A stretch of 64,000 nt of DNA from Oreohelix idahoensis. Its lineage: Eukaryota; Mollusca; Gastropoda; Stylommatophora; Oreohelicidae. Below the pieces are notes generated by a model. The model was not told the DNA's origin and did not search any database. It saw only the letters and a list, made by a program, of their open reading frames with translations. Where the stretch lies: the NCBI GenBank assembly GCA_024509875.1, contig JAMPIV010019831.1, positions 1 to 64,000 on the forward strand, in the 5' to 3' direction. A program made the translations under genes and the position numbers. Position 1 is the first letter of the stretch. The number at the start of each line of letters is the position of its first letter. Below are positions 55,248 through 63,518 of this stretch, one piece after another.

Positions 55248-57965
55248 ATGGCAGCTAAACATTACCGCAGCGCACCGCAAATGAGATTTGCCGGTCAAGA
55301 TGATAAGAGTGAAGCTTTCTTGTTATGGCGTCAACGCATAGATCTATATTCCAAGACCACTGGTCTGGAAGGACAAACCCTAACTCCATATATCCTAGAA
55401 GCATTGGACGATGAAGGTTTGAAAATCTACAACAGTTTTGCTACCGCCATGCCGGTTGAGTCGGCAACCGACCCCGTAGCCATATTGGACGAATTTGAAA
55501 AGCGTCTGATCATAAAGCACACAAACTTTAGAGCGGCAAGATTAGAGCTTCACCACCTGCGACAGAAACGTGGTGAAAGCCTAGATGATTTCTTCACTCG
55601 CATTAAGGAGAAAACAAGAGTATGTAAATTTAGCAACGAAGAAGAAAAAGAGCGAATTATTGAACAGATTCTTCTTAGCACACCAATGCCAGAGTTCCAG
55701 AAATGGCTACTGAGCCAGAGTGATATGCTAACTTTACAACAACTTCTGGATGAAGGCAGGAAACACGAGGCACAAGCACTAAACATTAAACAAATTCAAC
55801 AAGGTACATTAGCAGCCCAGGTGGATGCAGTGAAAAGCTATAAACCTAGACACAACAAAGCAACTGGTTCGAAACAACAAGAAAAACACAACACAAGCAG
55901 AGGTGCTATGTGTAAATGTTGTGGCCTAAACCACATACAAAACCACTGTCCAGCTAAAGACTCTACATGTCATTACTGCAGAAAGAGGGGCCACTGGATA
56001 AAATTATGTTTCAAGAGGAAACAAGACAGTGCTCAACACAAACTTCACAGCAGAAAGTCGTCAAAACAAACACACTCTATGATGACTGAGGACCTTGACT
56101 CCAGTGAAGAAAGTGATCCTTCCACTTTTGATACTGTGAAGATACTAACTTTCAGTAATGAACCAAAGAGAACGCAGGCTTTCTGCAAGGTACAATTCCG
56201 AATACCAGGAATTAAAAGGCACAAAGAAAGATATATTCGGTTCAAGATAGACACAGGTGCCCAAGGTAACACTCTACCCTTAAGAATATTCAGACAGATC
56301 ATGCCTGACAAGGTGGATGAGCAAGGATTTCCCACAAGGGATGTAAAACGTAGGAGTGGCAGGACAAAGCTAAGAGCTTACAATGGAACAAGTATAGACT
56401 GTTTTGGAGCAGTAACACTTGAATGTTCATACAGAGGCTCAGAATGGACATCGTCAACATTTTACTTGGTAGATGTTGAAGGACCTGCAATTTTAGGTTT
56501 ACCAATGTGCGAAAAGCTGAGTGTGGTAACTATTAACAACATTAAAGAGGATATAGGTCTTGCAGATGCTCTCAGCAGACTACCAAACCCCAACAAGACA
56601 GCAGATCTTACCCCAAACATCAAAGTTGATTTTGTCAAGTTTAGCGATAATCGGCTTGAACACATCAGAGAAGACACAATGAGAGATCCTATCCTTAACT
56701 CTCTCAAAGAACTGATATACCATGGATGGCCAAGCTCTATCAGGGAAGTTCCAACACACATCCGTCCATACTACTCGATGAGGGACGAGTTAAGCATCGA
56801 AGATGGTCTGATCCTTAAAGGAGATTGCATTGTTGTACCAGAAACACAACGCGATATCATCCTTAAACAGCTCCATAATAGTCACCTTGGTATTGTGAAG
56901 ACACAACTGAGAGCAAAGAAAGATGTTTACTGGCCACAGATAAACAAGGACATAGAAACACTATGTAAAAACTGTTCAATTTGCCAAGAACATGCAAATA
57001 GGCAGTGCAGAGAACCTCTCATACCATCAGACATACCATTGAGCCCTTGGAGCATTATAGGAACTGATATTTTCTCAATCGACAATAATGACTATCTTAT
57101 TATTGCTGATTACTACAGCAAATTTCCCATCATTGAGAAACTTCCACAACCCTCACCATCAGCTGTTATTGCAGACATTACAAAGAAGTATTGCAGCATG
57201 TTTGGCATCCCAGATGAAATTAGATCAGACAACGGTCCACATTTCTCAGGTCAAGCATACAGAAATTTCACTAAGGACTGGAAGATCAAACACACAACAT
57301 CATCACCTAGATACCCTAAATCTAATGGTTTCATTGAGAGACAGATACAAACTATCAAGTCAATCATGAAGAAAACAAGAACAGAGGATGTACACCTAGC
57401 ACTCTTGAGATGGAGAACAACACCGGTAGACAGTAAGATCGACAGTCCAGCAGAACTTATGTTTGATAGAAGAATTAAAGACCTTCTACCATCTAAGGTC
57501 CACTTCCGTCCACAACATAGAGACAGCACATATGATCAACTTCAGCATCGTCAGCAAGTTCAGAAATCCAACTATGACAAATGTGCTAAAGACCTACCAC
57601 CATTATATCCTGGTCAGCATGTGACTACCTACAACCACAACAATGACACATGGTCAAAAGCAACAATCATTTCCAGAAACCCTGAACCCAGGAGCTATAC
57701 TTTAAGACCAGACAGCAGCAGCAACCTCCTGAGGCGAAACAGAGTGGACATAAGAGAAATCCCACAGAATACAACAGAACAGAGAATTCCCATGCTTTCA
57801 ACAGACAATGCAGTAACTCCAGACCTTGGTGCCCCACAAAACCAACAAGCGCCAAGGCCGAAATCACAACCAACTCGAGCTAAACCAGGGACTTCCGCAG
57901 AACCACCAAAAAAGGGGGGATGTAATATGAATACATTAAAGTACGAACCACACATTGTAATATAA
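55248..57965 (+). CDS. Element F: Gag-protease-integrase fusion, RT and RNase H absent
   Basis: A 905-residue frame starts at ATG 55248, about 93 nt after the LTR. Gag capsid covers about 1-200, with FLLWRQRIDLYSKTTG, HHLRQKRGESLDDFFTRIKE and EGRKHEAQAL. Two zinc knuckles lie at 222-255 (CX2CX3HX4C, then CX2CX4HX4C) and the protease has FKIDTGAQGN with Asp 335. Around residue 436 the protease end passes straight into ADALSRLP, which normally ends RNase H, so about a whole RT-RNase H module is missing in frame. The integrase has its HHCC finger (about 540-585) and catalytic D607, D661 and E697, with 35 residues between the last two, and a C-terminal tail that runs into the 3' LTR. It can supply particles, processing and integration but not cDNA synthesis. 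Clade placement (Mag/K02A2.6-like) is tentative. Confidence 0.93.
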   Translation: MAAKHYRSAPQMRFAGQDDKSEAFLLWRQRIDLYSKTTGLEGQTLTPYILEALDDEGLKIYNSFATAMPVESATDPVAILDEFEKRLIIKHTNFRAARLELHHLRQKRGESLDDFFTRIKEKTRVCKFSNEEEKERIIEQILLSTPMPEFQKWLLSQSDMLTLQQLLDEGRKHEAQALNIKQIQQGTLAAQVDAVKSYKPRHNKATGSKQQEKHNTSRGAMCKCCGLNHIQNHCPAKDSTCHYCRKRGHWIKLCFKRKQDSAQHKLHSRKSSKQTHSMMTEDLDSSEESDPSTFDTVKILTFSNEPKRTQAFCKVQFRIPGIKRHKERYIRFKIDTGAQGNTLPLRIFRQIMPDKVDEQGFPTRDVKRRSGRTKLRAYNGTSIDCFGAVTLECSYRGSEWTSSTFYLVDVEGPAILGLPMCEKLSVVTINNIKEDIGLADALSRLPNPNKTADLTPNIKVDFVKFSDNRLEHIREDTMRDPILNSLKELIYHGWPSSIREVPTHIRPYYSMRDELSIEDGLILKGDCIVVPETQRDIILKQLHNSHLGIVKTQLRAKKDVYWPQINKDIETLCKNCSICQEHANRQCREPLIPSDIPLSPWSIIGTDIFSIDNNDYLIIADYYSKFPIIEKLPQPSPSAVIADITKKYCSMFGIPDEIRSDNGPHFSGQAYRNFTKDWKIKHTTSSPRYPKSNGFIERQIQTIKSIMKKTRTEDVHLALLRWRTTPVDSKIDSPAELMFDRRIKDLLPSKVHFRPQHRDSTYDQLQHRQQVQKSNYDKCAKDLPPLYPGQHVTTYNHNNDTWSKATIISRNPEPRSYTLRPDSSSNLLRRNRVDIREIPQNTTEQRIPMLSTDNAVTPDLGAPQNQQAPRPKSQPTRAKPGTSAEPPKKGGCNMNTLKYEPHIVI
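57908..57920 (+). other. Element F polypurine tract
   Basis: AAAAAAGGGGGGA stands directly before the 3' LTR and inside the last part of the ORF. Confidence 0.9.
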
Positions 57966-58106
57966 TGCGAATCTTGACATATACGACATCCTGTAAAATA
58001 AACATGGCTACGAACTGAACATGCTTTTACTGAGTGCTTTCTGAAACATGTGTGTGCTTGTGTAGATGACGAGGTAATGCTTATATACATACATCATAAC
58101 ATTACA
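57921..58106 (+). repeat. Element F 3' LTR, 186 bp
   Basis: Identical to the 5' LTR. The TSD GTAAT follows at 58107. Confidence 0.95.
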
Positions 58107-59010
58107 GTAATGACTGAAGGAGCTACACACTATCGTACAGTCAGTAATGACTGAAGGAGCTACAACTACTATCCTACAGTCAGTTATGACTGAAGGAGCT
58201 ACACACTATCCTACAGTCAGTAATGACTGAAGGAGCTACACACTATCGTACAGTCAGTAATGACTGAAGGAGCTACAACTACTATCCTACAGTCAGTTAT
58301 GACTGAAGGAGCTACACACTATCCTACAGTCAGTAATGACTGAAGGAGCTACACACTATCCTACAGTCAGTAATGACTGAAGGAGCTACACACTATCCTA
58401 CAGTCAGTAATGACTGAAGGAGCTACACACTATCCCACAGTCAGTAATGACTGAAGGAGCTACACACTATCCCACAGTCAGTAATGACTGAAGGAGCTAC
58501 ACACTATCCTACAGTCAGTAATGACTAAAGGAGCTACACACTATCCTACAGTCAGTAATGACTGAAGGAGCTACACACTATCCTACAGTCAGTAATGACT
58601 GAAGGAGCTACACACTATCCTACATCAGTTATGACTGAAGGAGCTACACACTATCCTACAGTCAGTTATGACTGAAGGAGCTACACACTATCCTACAGTC
58701 AGTTATGACTGAAGGAGCTACACACTATCCTACAGTCAGTTATGACTGAAGGAGCTACACACTATCCTACATCAGTTATGACTGAAGGAGCTACACACTA
58801 TCCTACAGTCAGTTATGACTGAAGGAGCTACACACTATCCTACAGTCAGTTATGACTGAAGGAGCTACCCACTATCCTACAGTCAGTTATGACTGAAGGA
58901 GCTACACACTATCCTACAGTCAGTAATGACTGAAGGAGCTACACACTTTCCTACAGTCAGTTATGACTGAAGGAGCTACACACTTTCCTACAGTCAGTTA
59001 TGACTGAAGG
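58107..59010. repeat. 37-bp minisatellite with palindromic core, about 24 copies
   Basis: The unit is CAGTCAGTAATGACTGAAGG followed by AGCTACACACTATCCTA. It contains the inverted repeat CAGTCA-GTAA-TGACTG. Variants change TAA to TTA or have ACAACTACTATCC. The array began at 54905 before element F inserted. Confidence 0.95.
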
Positions 59011-59334
59011 AGGCTACATCTACTATGTTCTTGCAAATGACTTCCATGTGTTCTTATGTCTCCCTGTATTTCTTGTACTCTGCACATTCCAGGACACGTA
59101 CTGTCTTGTGATGCTCTAGTACAACCAAGGTAATATTTTTCACCTCATGCTGCACTAATTATTTCTTGTTTGCATCAGTTTTACATTTCTGATCCTGTCA
59201 TTACCATCTTAGTCATCCTATTCAGTGCTAGCATTCATTTATAAATGTATGTACTGTACAATACTTTTTTTTTTAAACCACAGAAACTTTCACTAAAAAT
59301 TTTTTCCCTAAACCACACAATTTGTATATGCCAG

Positions 59335-59486
59335 GTCCTCAGTCCTTCTTCTATACTGGAGTTCATGAACAAAACTATATACCCATGGTCATGGCTTATG
59401 CATCCTGTGTGGGACCTTACGCTAGCAGAGGGAAGCCTTGTGCCCGGGACCAAATGTCACATGTCCCAAGACAGTCTTTGAGTTAT
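59335..59486 (+). CDS. Alkaline phosphatase, second-last coding exon
   Basis: The exon follows acceptor ATATGCCAG (ending 59334) and stops at donor GTAAGT (59487). It encodes PQSFFYTGVHEQNYIPMVMA, then YASCVGPYASRGKPC and RDQMSHVPRQSLSY. The GP..GVHEQNY.P.VMAYA.C block is a signature of animal alkaline phosphatases, and the two Cys (in YASC and GKPC) match the conserved C-terminal disulfide pair of the family. Length is 152 nt with phase 1 in and phase 0 out. Reading through the donor gives an unrelated tail, which supports the splice site. It lies 5.9 kb downstream of the preceding exon. Confidence 0.92.
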
Positions 59487-59689
59487 GTAAGTGTGTCAGA
59501 TATTTCTTGTTCTGAATTAATAAAGTATAGTGCCTTAAAGCTGCTGATGATATCCTTTCTATGGAAAGCCTCATTGATTGTGTCCTGAAAGACAGCCCCA
59601 CTGATTGTCCTCATAGAGAGCCTCACTAACTGTCCTCAAAGAAAGCTTCAATGGCTGTCCTTGTAGAAAGCCACATTGAGTGTGTCTTC

Positions 59690-59815
59690 ATTGAAAGTCT
59701 CATTGACCAAGTCTTTATTGAAAGTCTCATTGACTAAGTCTTCATTGAAAGTCTCATTGACTAAGTCTTCATTGAAAGTCTCATTGACTAAGTCTTCATT
59801 GAAAGACTCATAGGC
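59690..59815. repeat. 27-bp minisatellite, about 5 copies
   Basis: The unit is TCATTGAAAGTCTCATTGAC followed by TAAGTCT. More decayed units (GAAAGCC..TTGA..GTCC) lie upstream from about 59565. Confidence 0.9.
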
Positions 59816-60000
59816 TGTCCCCAACTTGAACTAATGATCCAGTTCACGGCAGATTTGGAGAGATCAAATCAGTTTAGGATTTAGCACTAATTCAAAAGAT
59901 TGTGAATAAGACCTTTAATCAAAAAACTGATGAAAGACTGTGATGTTAACATGCTCCATGTAGGGTATTTTCAAGTCCTTGAAGCATTAATAATTACCAG

Positions 60001-60088
60001 TACATTTAATGTTACAACCATTCTCACTGTGTCATATTAGATTCTACATTTAATGTTACAACCATTCTCACTGTGTCATATTAGATTC
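60001..60088. repeat. 44-bp perfect tandem duplication in the last intron
   Basis: TACATTTAATGTTACAACCA to ATTAGATTC occurs twice back to back. It ends about 23 bp before the acceptor of the last exon. Confidence 0.95.
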
Positions 60089-60111
60089 TAATGAAGTTTT
60101 TGATTTTGCAG

Positions 60112-60201
60112 CACAACATCAGCCCACATTCTGGTGTGTCATTCCACCCTTGTCTTGCTGTGATTGTCCTCAACATTCTTCTTCATCTCATCTTGAAGTA
60201 A
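60112..60201 (+). CDS. Alkaline phosphatase, terminal exon with GPI-anchor signal
   Basis: After acceptor TTTTGATTTTGCAG the frame, phase 0 as required by the previous exon, encodes 29 residues and a TAA at 60199. The residues begin HNISPHSGVS and end in a hydrophobic stretch (LAVIVLNILLHLIL) with a final Lys. A short hydrophobic C-terminus of this kind is what directs GPI attachment in alkaline phosphatases. A poly(A) signal follows at once. The exon is short and has no homology anchor of its own; matching phase and position make the assignment likely. Confidence 0.82.
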   Translation, partial: HNISPHSGVSFHPCLAVIVLNILLHLILK

Positions 60202-60204
60202 ATT

Positions 60205-60210
60205 AATAAA
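60205..60210 (+). terminator. Polyadenylation signal AATAAA
   Basis: AATAAA lies 3 bases after the TAA stop of the terminal exon, giving an unusually short 3' UTR if it is used. Confidence 0.6.
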
Positions 60211-60974
60211 GTCTGGCTGGGTCTACACTTGCAGGGAGGATGAAGTGAGACTGGTTTTAGCAGTGTGGGATGGAATGGAGTAGGACTGGAGGCTAAGAGC
60301 AGAAGCCCAAGGAATACTAGGATTGAGAGAAAGTATAATAAATGGGAAGAATGAAGGATTTAATTCAGAAGAGAAAGACTGAAAGAGTGATACAGAAATA
60401 AGTTGAATGGAAGCATATCCTAATAGTTCTAGGCACACATGGTAGCAATAGATATTGATTACATGGTCAAGTGAATGCTTGTTGTTATAATGTTAAACAG
60501 TTTTTGATGTATGTCATAATGTGTGTTACAAACACTTTTGTTGCATATTGTTTTATGGTCAGTAAATTTATTTTCGAACTTATTTTGTGTCGTATCTCTA
60601 AATAAGTTTCATTTTGAAATTATTCTCTCTAACCATGTTGTATTTTAAAATTGTCTCTGAAAAAGTTATAATTCTAAATTATAGTATCATTTTTAAGCTA
60701 TAGACTAAATAAATTTTAAAATGGTTTTCAACTTATAAAAATATCTGATGCACTGAAGTGAAGACAGTCTATATGTTGTGAGTCAGAACAGGTGTTTGTA
60801 GAACTGTTCCTAATAGATCAGTGAACACGTAACATATTTGGAGACACTTGAACAAGTGACAGGCATTTTCTTTCCCACCTGACTTTTCTGGCTGTGCAGA
60901 TTGCCTTTTCTCATCATTTTAATCTCAAAGTTAATAAAGTTATGTGTATAATGTTTTACCATGACAAACAGAAA
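60211..60974. other. No gene seen
   Basis: AT-rich sequence downstream of the alkaline phosphatase gene. Nothing recognisable on either strand. Confidence 0.5.
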
Positions 60975-61420
60975 CAGCACATTATAAGCGTGTTCAGTAT
61001 ATCATTATTACTGTGTGGTGGAGAAACATGGACAATAGAAAAACAGCAAGAAGAAAAGTGAGGCTCTGGAAATGTGAATATGTAGAAGAATCCAGTGCAT
61101 CTCATGGAACCAGAAGAAAACAAATCAAAAGGTGTTAGAAAAACTAGAAATAACATGAAAATTAAAGAAAAGCATATAAGAATTAGATGAATAAGATATT
61201 TTGGTCACATTGAAAATGTAAAACTTTGTTGAGAAGTGAAACACAAGGAAAAGTTGAAGGCAAATGTCAGACAACCCTGTCAGTAGGCTTAACAGGAAAT
61301 AGTATGGCAGACTGTATCACTAAGACACATGACAAAGACAATAGTTGACCAAAGTGTTTAATCAACACAAGAGTCAAAGAGACTAGGCTATCATAAACAC
61401 AAGAGACAAATAAAATAGTC
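60975..61420 (+). pseudogene. Decayed LINE fragment related to LINE 1 (C-terminal part)
   Basis: With frame changes and stops the plus strand still reads EALEM, RRIQCISWNQKKTNQKVLEK and pieces of the DILVT/GHI and GKRxRGR regions. These correspond to EALEMWIYRRMGCISWKEMK and what follows in LINE 1. It is an old, heavily mutated 3' fragment. Confidence 0.75.
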
Positions 61421-61454
61421 TTTCAAAGAGAAACACAATGAGTGCCATATACAA

Positions 61455-62100
61455 TGTCATTTTGGCTCTCTGTTGGAGTTTGACCTGCTTGGGTATTTCT
61501 GTGCCCTTTATACTTAGCACTACCACTATCGTATTCTTCAGCTCTTTGGTTTTTATTCTTTCTACTTTTTCTATCTTTGTTTGTGGGTTTTCTTTTGTTA
61601 AGTTAGTGCGGATCTCCTCTTCTGTTAGATTTGAATTGACCCCTTTGATGACGAATCTTCGAATCTCCTTGATCAACTCAATCTGTACCTTTATCCCATG
61701 TGTGAGTTGTATTTCTTTTGGGCTACTCTTTAAATCATGTAGTAGTGCCTTGCCTTTTTCTGTGCTGTTTACAGTGATTGTTACTCCATTTTTAATTTTT
61801 TTTCACTTTGTCAAAAGATTTTTTTTCTATTATTATCTCCAGGATGACCAGAAATTTTTCATATGGGAGAGCTCTCAGTGTGGCATCTGTTCCAGCTATC
61901 TGCGTTATTTTAATTCTGTTTTTTGTTTCTTCGTTTTCTCCTCCTCTGGTTTCCTGACTGTTTTTGCTTGTGGTTTCATGCTTGTCATCTTTCCTGTGTC
62001 CTGTCTGTTTGTTAACTGTACGGGTTTCTGCGTCTTCATTGTTTCTGCTTATTGCAGTTTTAATTTCTGGGCCTCCTTTCAGATGTCAGATAAAAGATGA
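61455..62100 (-). pseudogene. LINE ORF1 (nucleic-acid-binding) fragment
   Basis: On the minus strand a charged N-terminal segment (KDDKHETTSKNSQETRGGEN) leads to ITQIAGTDATLRALPYEK. After a one-base shift in an A run near 61800 the text continues NGVTITVNSTEKGKALLHDL, then EIRRFVIKGVNSNLTEEEI, VERIKTKELKNTIVVVLSIK and GTEIPKQVKL. This pattern (VIKGV..LTEEEI followed by V..R...K..T..V...) is that of the ORF1 'Gag' of Jockey/I-type LINEs, just before the CCHC knuckles, which are missing. The opposite-strand frame at 61438-62100 is only its shadow. Confidence 0.7.
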
Positions 62101-62127
62101 ACTAAAAATGCAAATTAATAAAAAAAA

Positions 62128-62382
62128 TTGCTGAGGCTCAAGCTTGGAACTGGATATTTTATAATAGAAGAACCCAAATGTGAAGAGTGTCAAGAACCAA
62201 ACACAATTAGACACTTTCTGGTGGACTGCAAAAAATATGAGCAGCTGAGGCAAAACATTAAGACTTACTGTAGTAACCACAAGGTAGAAATGAGTGTAGA
62301 AAATCTCATAGGCACTAAGACACCATCGGAAATACAAAACTTAATAAAACACTTTATTACAAAAACAAAAGCTAACATATAA
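62128..62382 (+). pseudogene. LINE ORF2 C-terminal zinc-finger-like fragment
   Basis: An 84-codon frame reads PKCEECQEPNTIRHFLVDCK followed by KYEQLRQNIKTY. CxxC..HFL..C is the cysteine-rich end found after RNase H in Jockey/I-type LINEs. The frame ends at 62380-62382. It lies next to an ORF1 fragment in the opposite orientation. Confidence 0.75.
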
Positions 62383-62861
62383 AACATAAATAAACAAGGA
62401 TGCAAGTCAGTAGTCTGCATTGGTGAAAGACTCCCCCCAGATAAATACAGATTGACCAAAAACCCTCCAGTGAAACATTAAAACATATCAGTTTAGACAA
62501 TATCATACTTGGGTAATAAAACAACATTGAACTATAATTACAAAATTAAAAAAAAAACAAAAAACAAACAAACAAACAAACAAACCGTACTAGAGATAAT
62601 ATAGTATAAGTTAAATACTAACAAAAGCATATTACAATAAATGAAACACGTCCTGATATAACCAACAACTCCATGTATATGGTAGACTGTTGAAAGAAGT
62701 TGCTACTAAGAAAAGTAGCAAACACCTATTACAAAAAAAAAGTGGGAGTTATTTAAAATGAATACAAAATTAGTAAATAAAATGACACTAAATACCCCAA
62801 TTATAACATATTTCCAGGTTGAACAGGGTAGACCAAGATGGAACGAGAAGAGGCAATAACG
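62383..62861 (+). other. LINE 3' UTR-like, A-rich sequence
   Basis: A-rich sequence with (CAAA)n at 62553-62583 and an A9 run followed by GTGGGAG at 62730-62745. No gene. It is probably the tail of the LINE whose C-terminus is at 62128-62382. Confidence 0.45.
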
Positions 62862-62970
62862 GTCAGCTGTTAAGTGCCCGCTCTCCACCCATCACTTCTT
62901 CAAAACAACAAGAACAACAACAAACAACAACAACAACAAACAACAACAACAACAACAACAGTGGGAGGAC
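62862..62970. repeat. Dispersed repeat R2, copy 2, with (CAA)n
   Basis: GTCAGCTGTTAAGTGCCCGC and the following CTCCACCCATCAC match 37265-37330. Here the (CAA)n run is about 60 bp long and is followed by GTGGGAGGA. Confidence 0.85.
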
Positions 62971-63274
62971 CTAAGGGTCTTTTATATTTGGACATGCGCA
63001 CTAATGAACTTAGATGCCAATGACGGTTCTGCTCTTTCTTATGGGTTGGTACTTTTCACTCTGGTCACGCTCGTCCTGGTGAAGGTTGTCGGGTGTAGCT
63101 CATTTCCCAGAAATGTCAAGGAGAGTCTACCAAGTGGATCCTTCGTCTTAAAGCTTAGGCCACTGTTCCCTTCTTGTTCCAGAGATAGTACTTTCTGCTG
63201 ATACCACCAATAACTATGGTTAAAAGAATAGAACGAAACGTTCTTCTGAGTATGGCGTTTTCCACCCATATTTA
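62971..63274. other. No gene confidently seen
   Basis: A 65-codon plus frame (63004-63201) has a hydrophobic patch, and a 76-codon minus frame overlaps it. Neither shows a known motif. Confidence 0.4.
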
Positions 63275-63518
63275 TAGGTTCCTATCTTCCCATACCAACA
63301 TCCCAATTACTCAGACTTCACCCTGGATGAGAATTAAATTTAATCCCTCGGGATAACACTTTCTTTACATTTAAATAGAATAGATTTCATAGTTACTTTA
63401 TATTTAAATAAAAGGTTAATAATACAGATAGAGTCTGTTTACATATACATCTCCACTGAGTGAAAAGTGTTCACAATATAAATTGAATATGTTTTCATTT
63501 ATATTTACACTGATTGAA
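63275..63518. repeat. Dispersed repeat R1, copy 2
   Basis: Same orientation as copy 1 (5848-6093), from GGTTCCTATCTTCCCATACC to ACACTGATTG. Confidence 0.8.

Larger units (their letters stand above)
54969..58106 (+). mobile_element. Element F: young RT-less gypsy retrotransposon
   Basis: Two 186-bp LTRs are identical by reading and flanked by a perfect 5-bp TSD (GTAAT at 54964-54968 and 58107-58111). Between them are a TGG-start primer site, one 905-codon ORF and a polypurine tract. Everything needed for a template is present except RT and RNase H. The identical LTRs imply a very recent insertion. Confidence 0.95.
53388..59334 (+). other. Alkaline phosphatase intron filled with minisatellites and element F
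   Basis: A 5.9-kb GT-AG intron between two coding exons in matching phase. It holds arrays at 53620-54032, 54337-54578, 54721-54904 and 54905-59010, the last interrupted by element F. The parts at 53388-53619, 54033-54336, 54579-54720 and 59011-59334 show nothing recognisable. Confidence 0.8.
59487..60111 (+). other. Alkaline phosphatase last intron
   Basis: 625 bp, GT-AG. It holds a 27-bp minisatellite and a 44-bp tandem duplication listed separately; no other feature was seen. Confidence 0.75.

Noticed and set aside
57695..58090. 131-codon minus frame overlapping the 3' LTR of F (also 54950-55138)
   Set aside because: It exists twice only because the LTRs are identical, and has no recognisable motif.
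58107..59010. Possible CRISPR-like array because of regularly spaced palindromic repeats
   Set aside because: The units are contiguous with no unique spacers, and the context is an animal intron. It is a minisatellite.
61438..62100. 220-codon plus-strand frame with many hydrophobic residues, membrane-protein-like
   Set aside because: It is the antisense of a LINE ORF1 fragment rich in Lys and Glu codons, which reads as Phe, Leu and Ser on the other strand.
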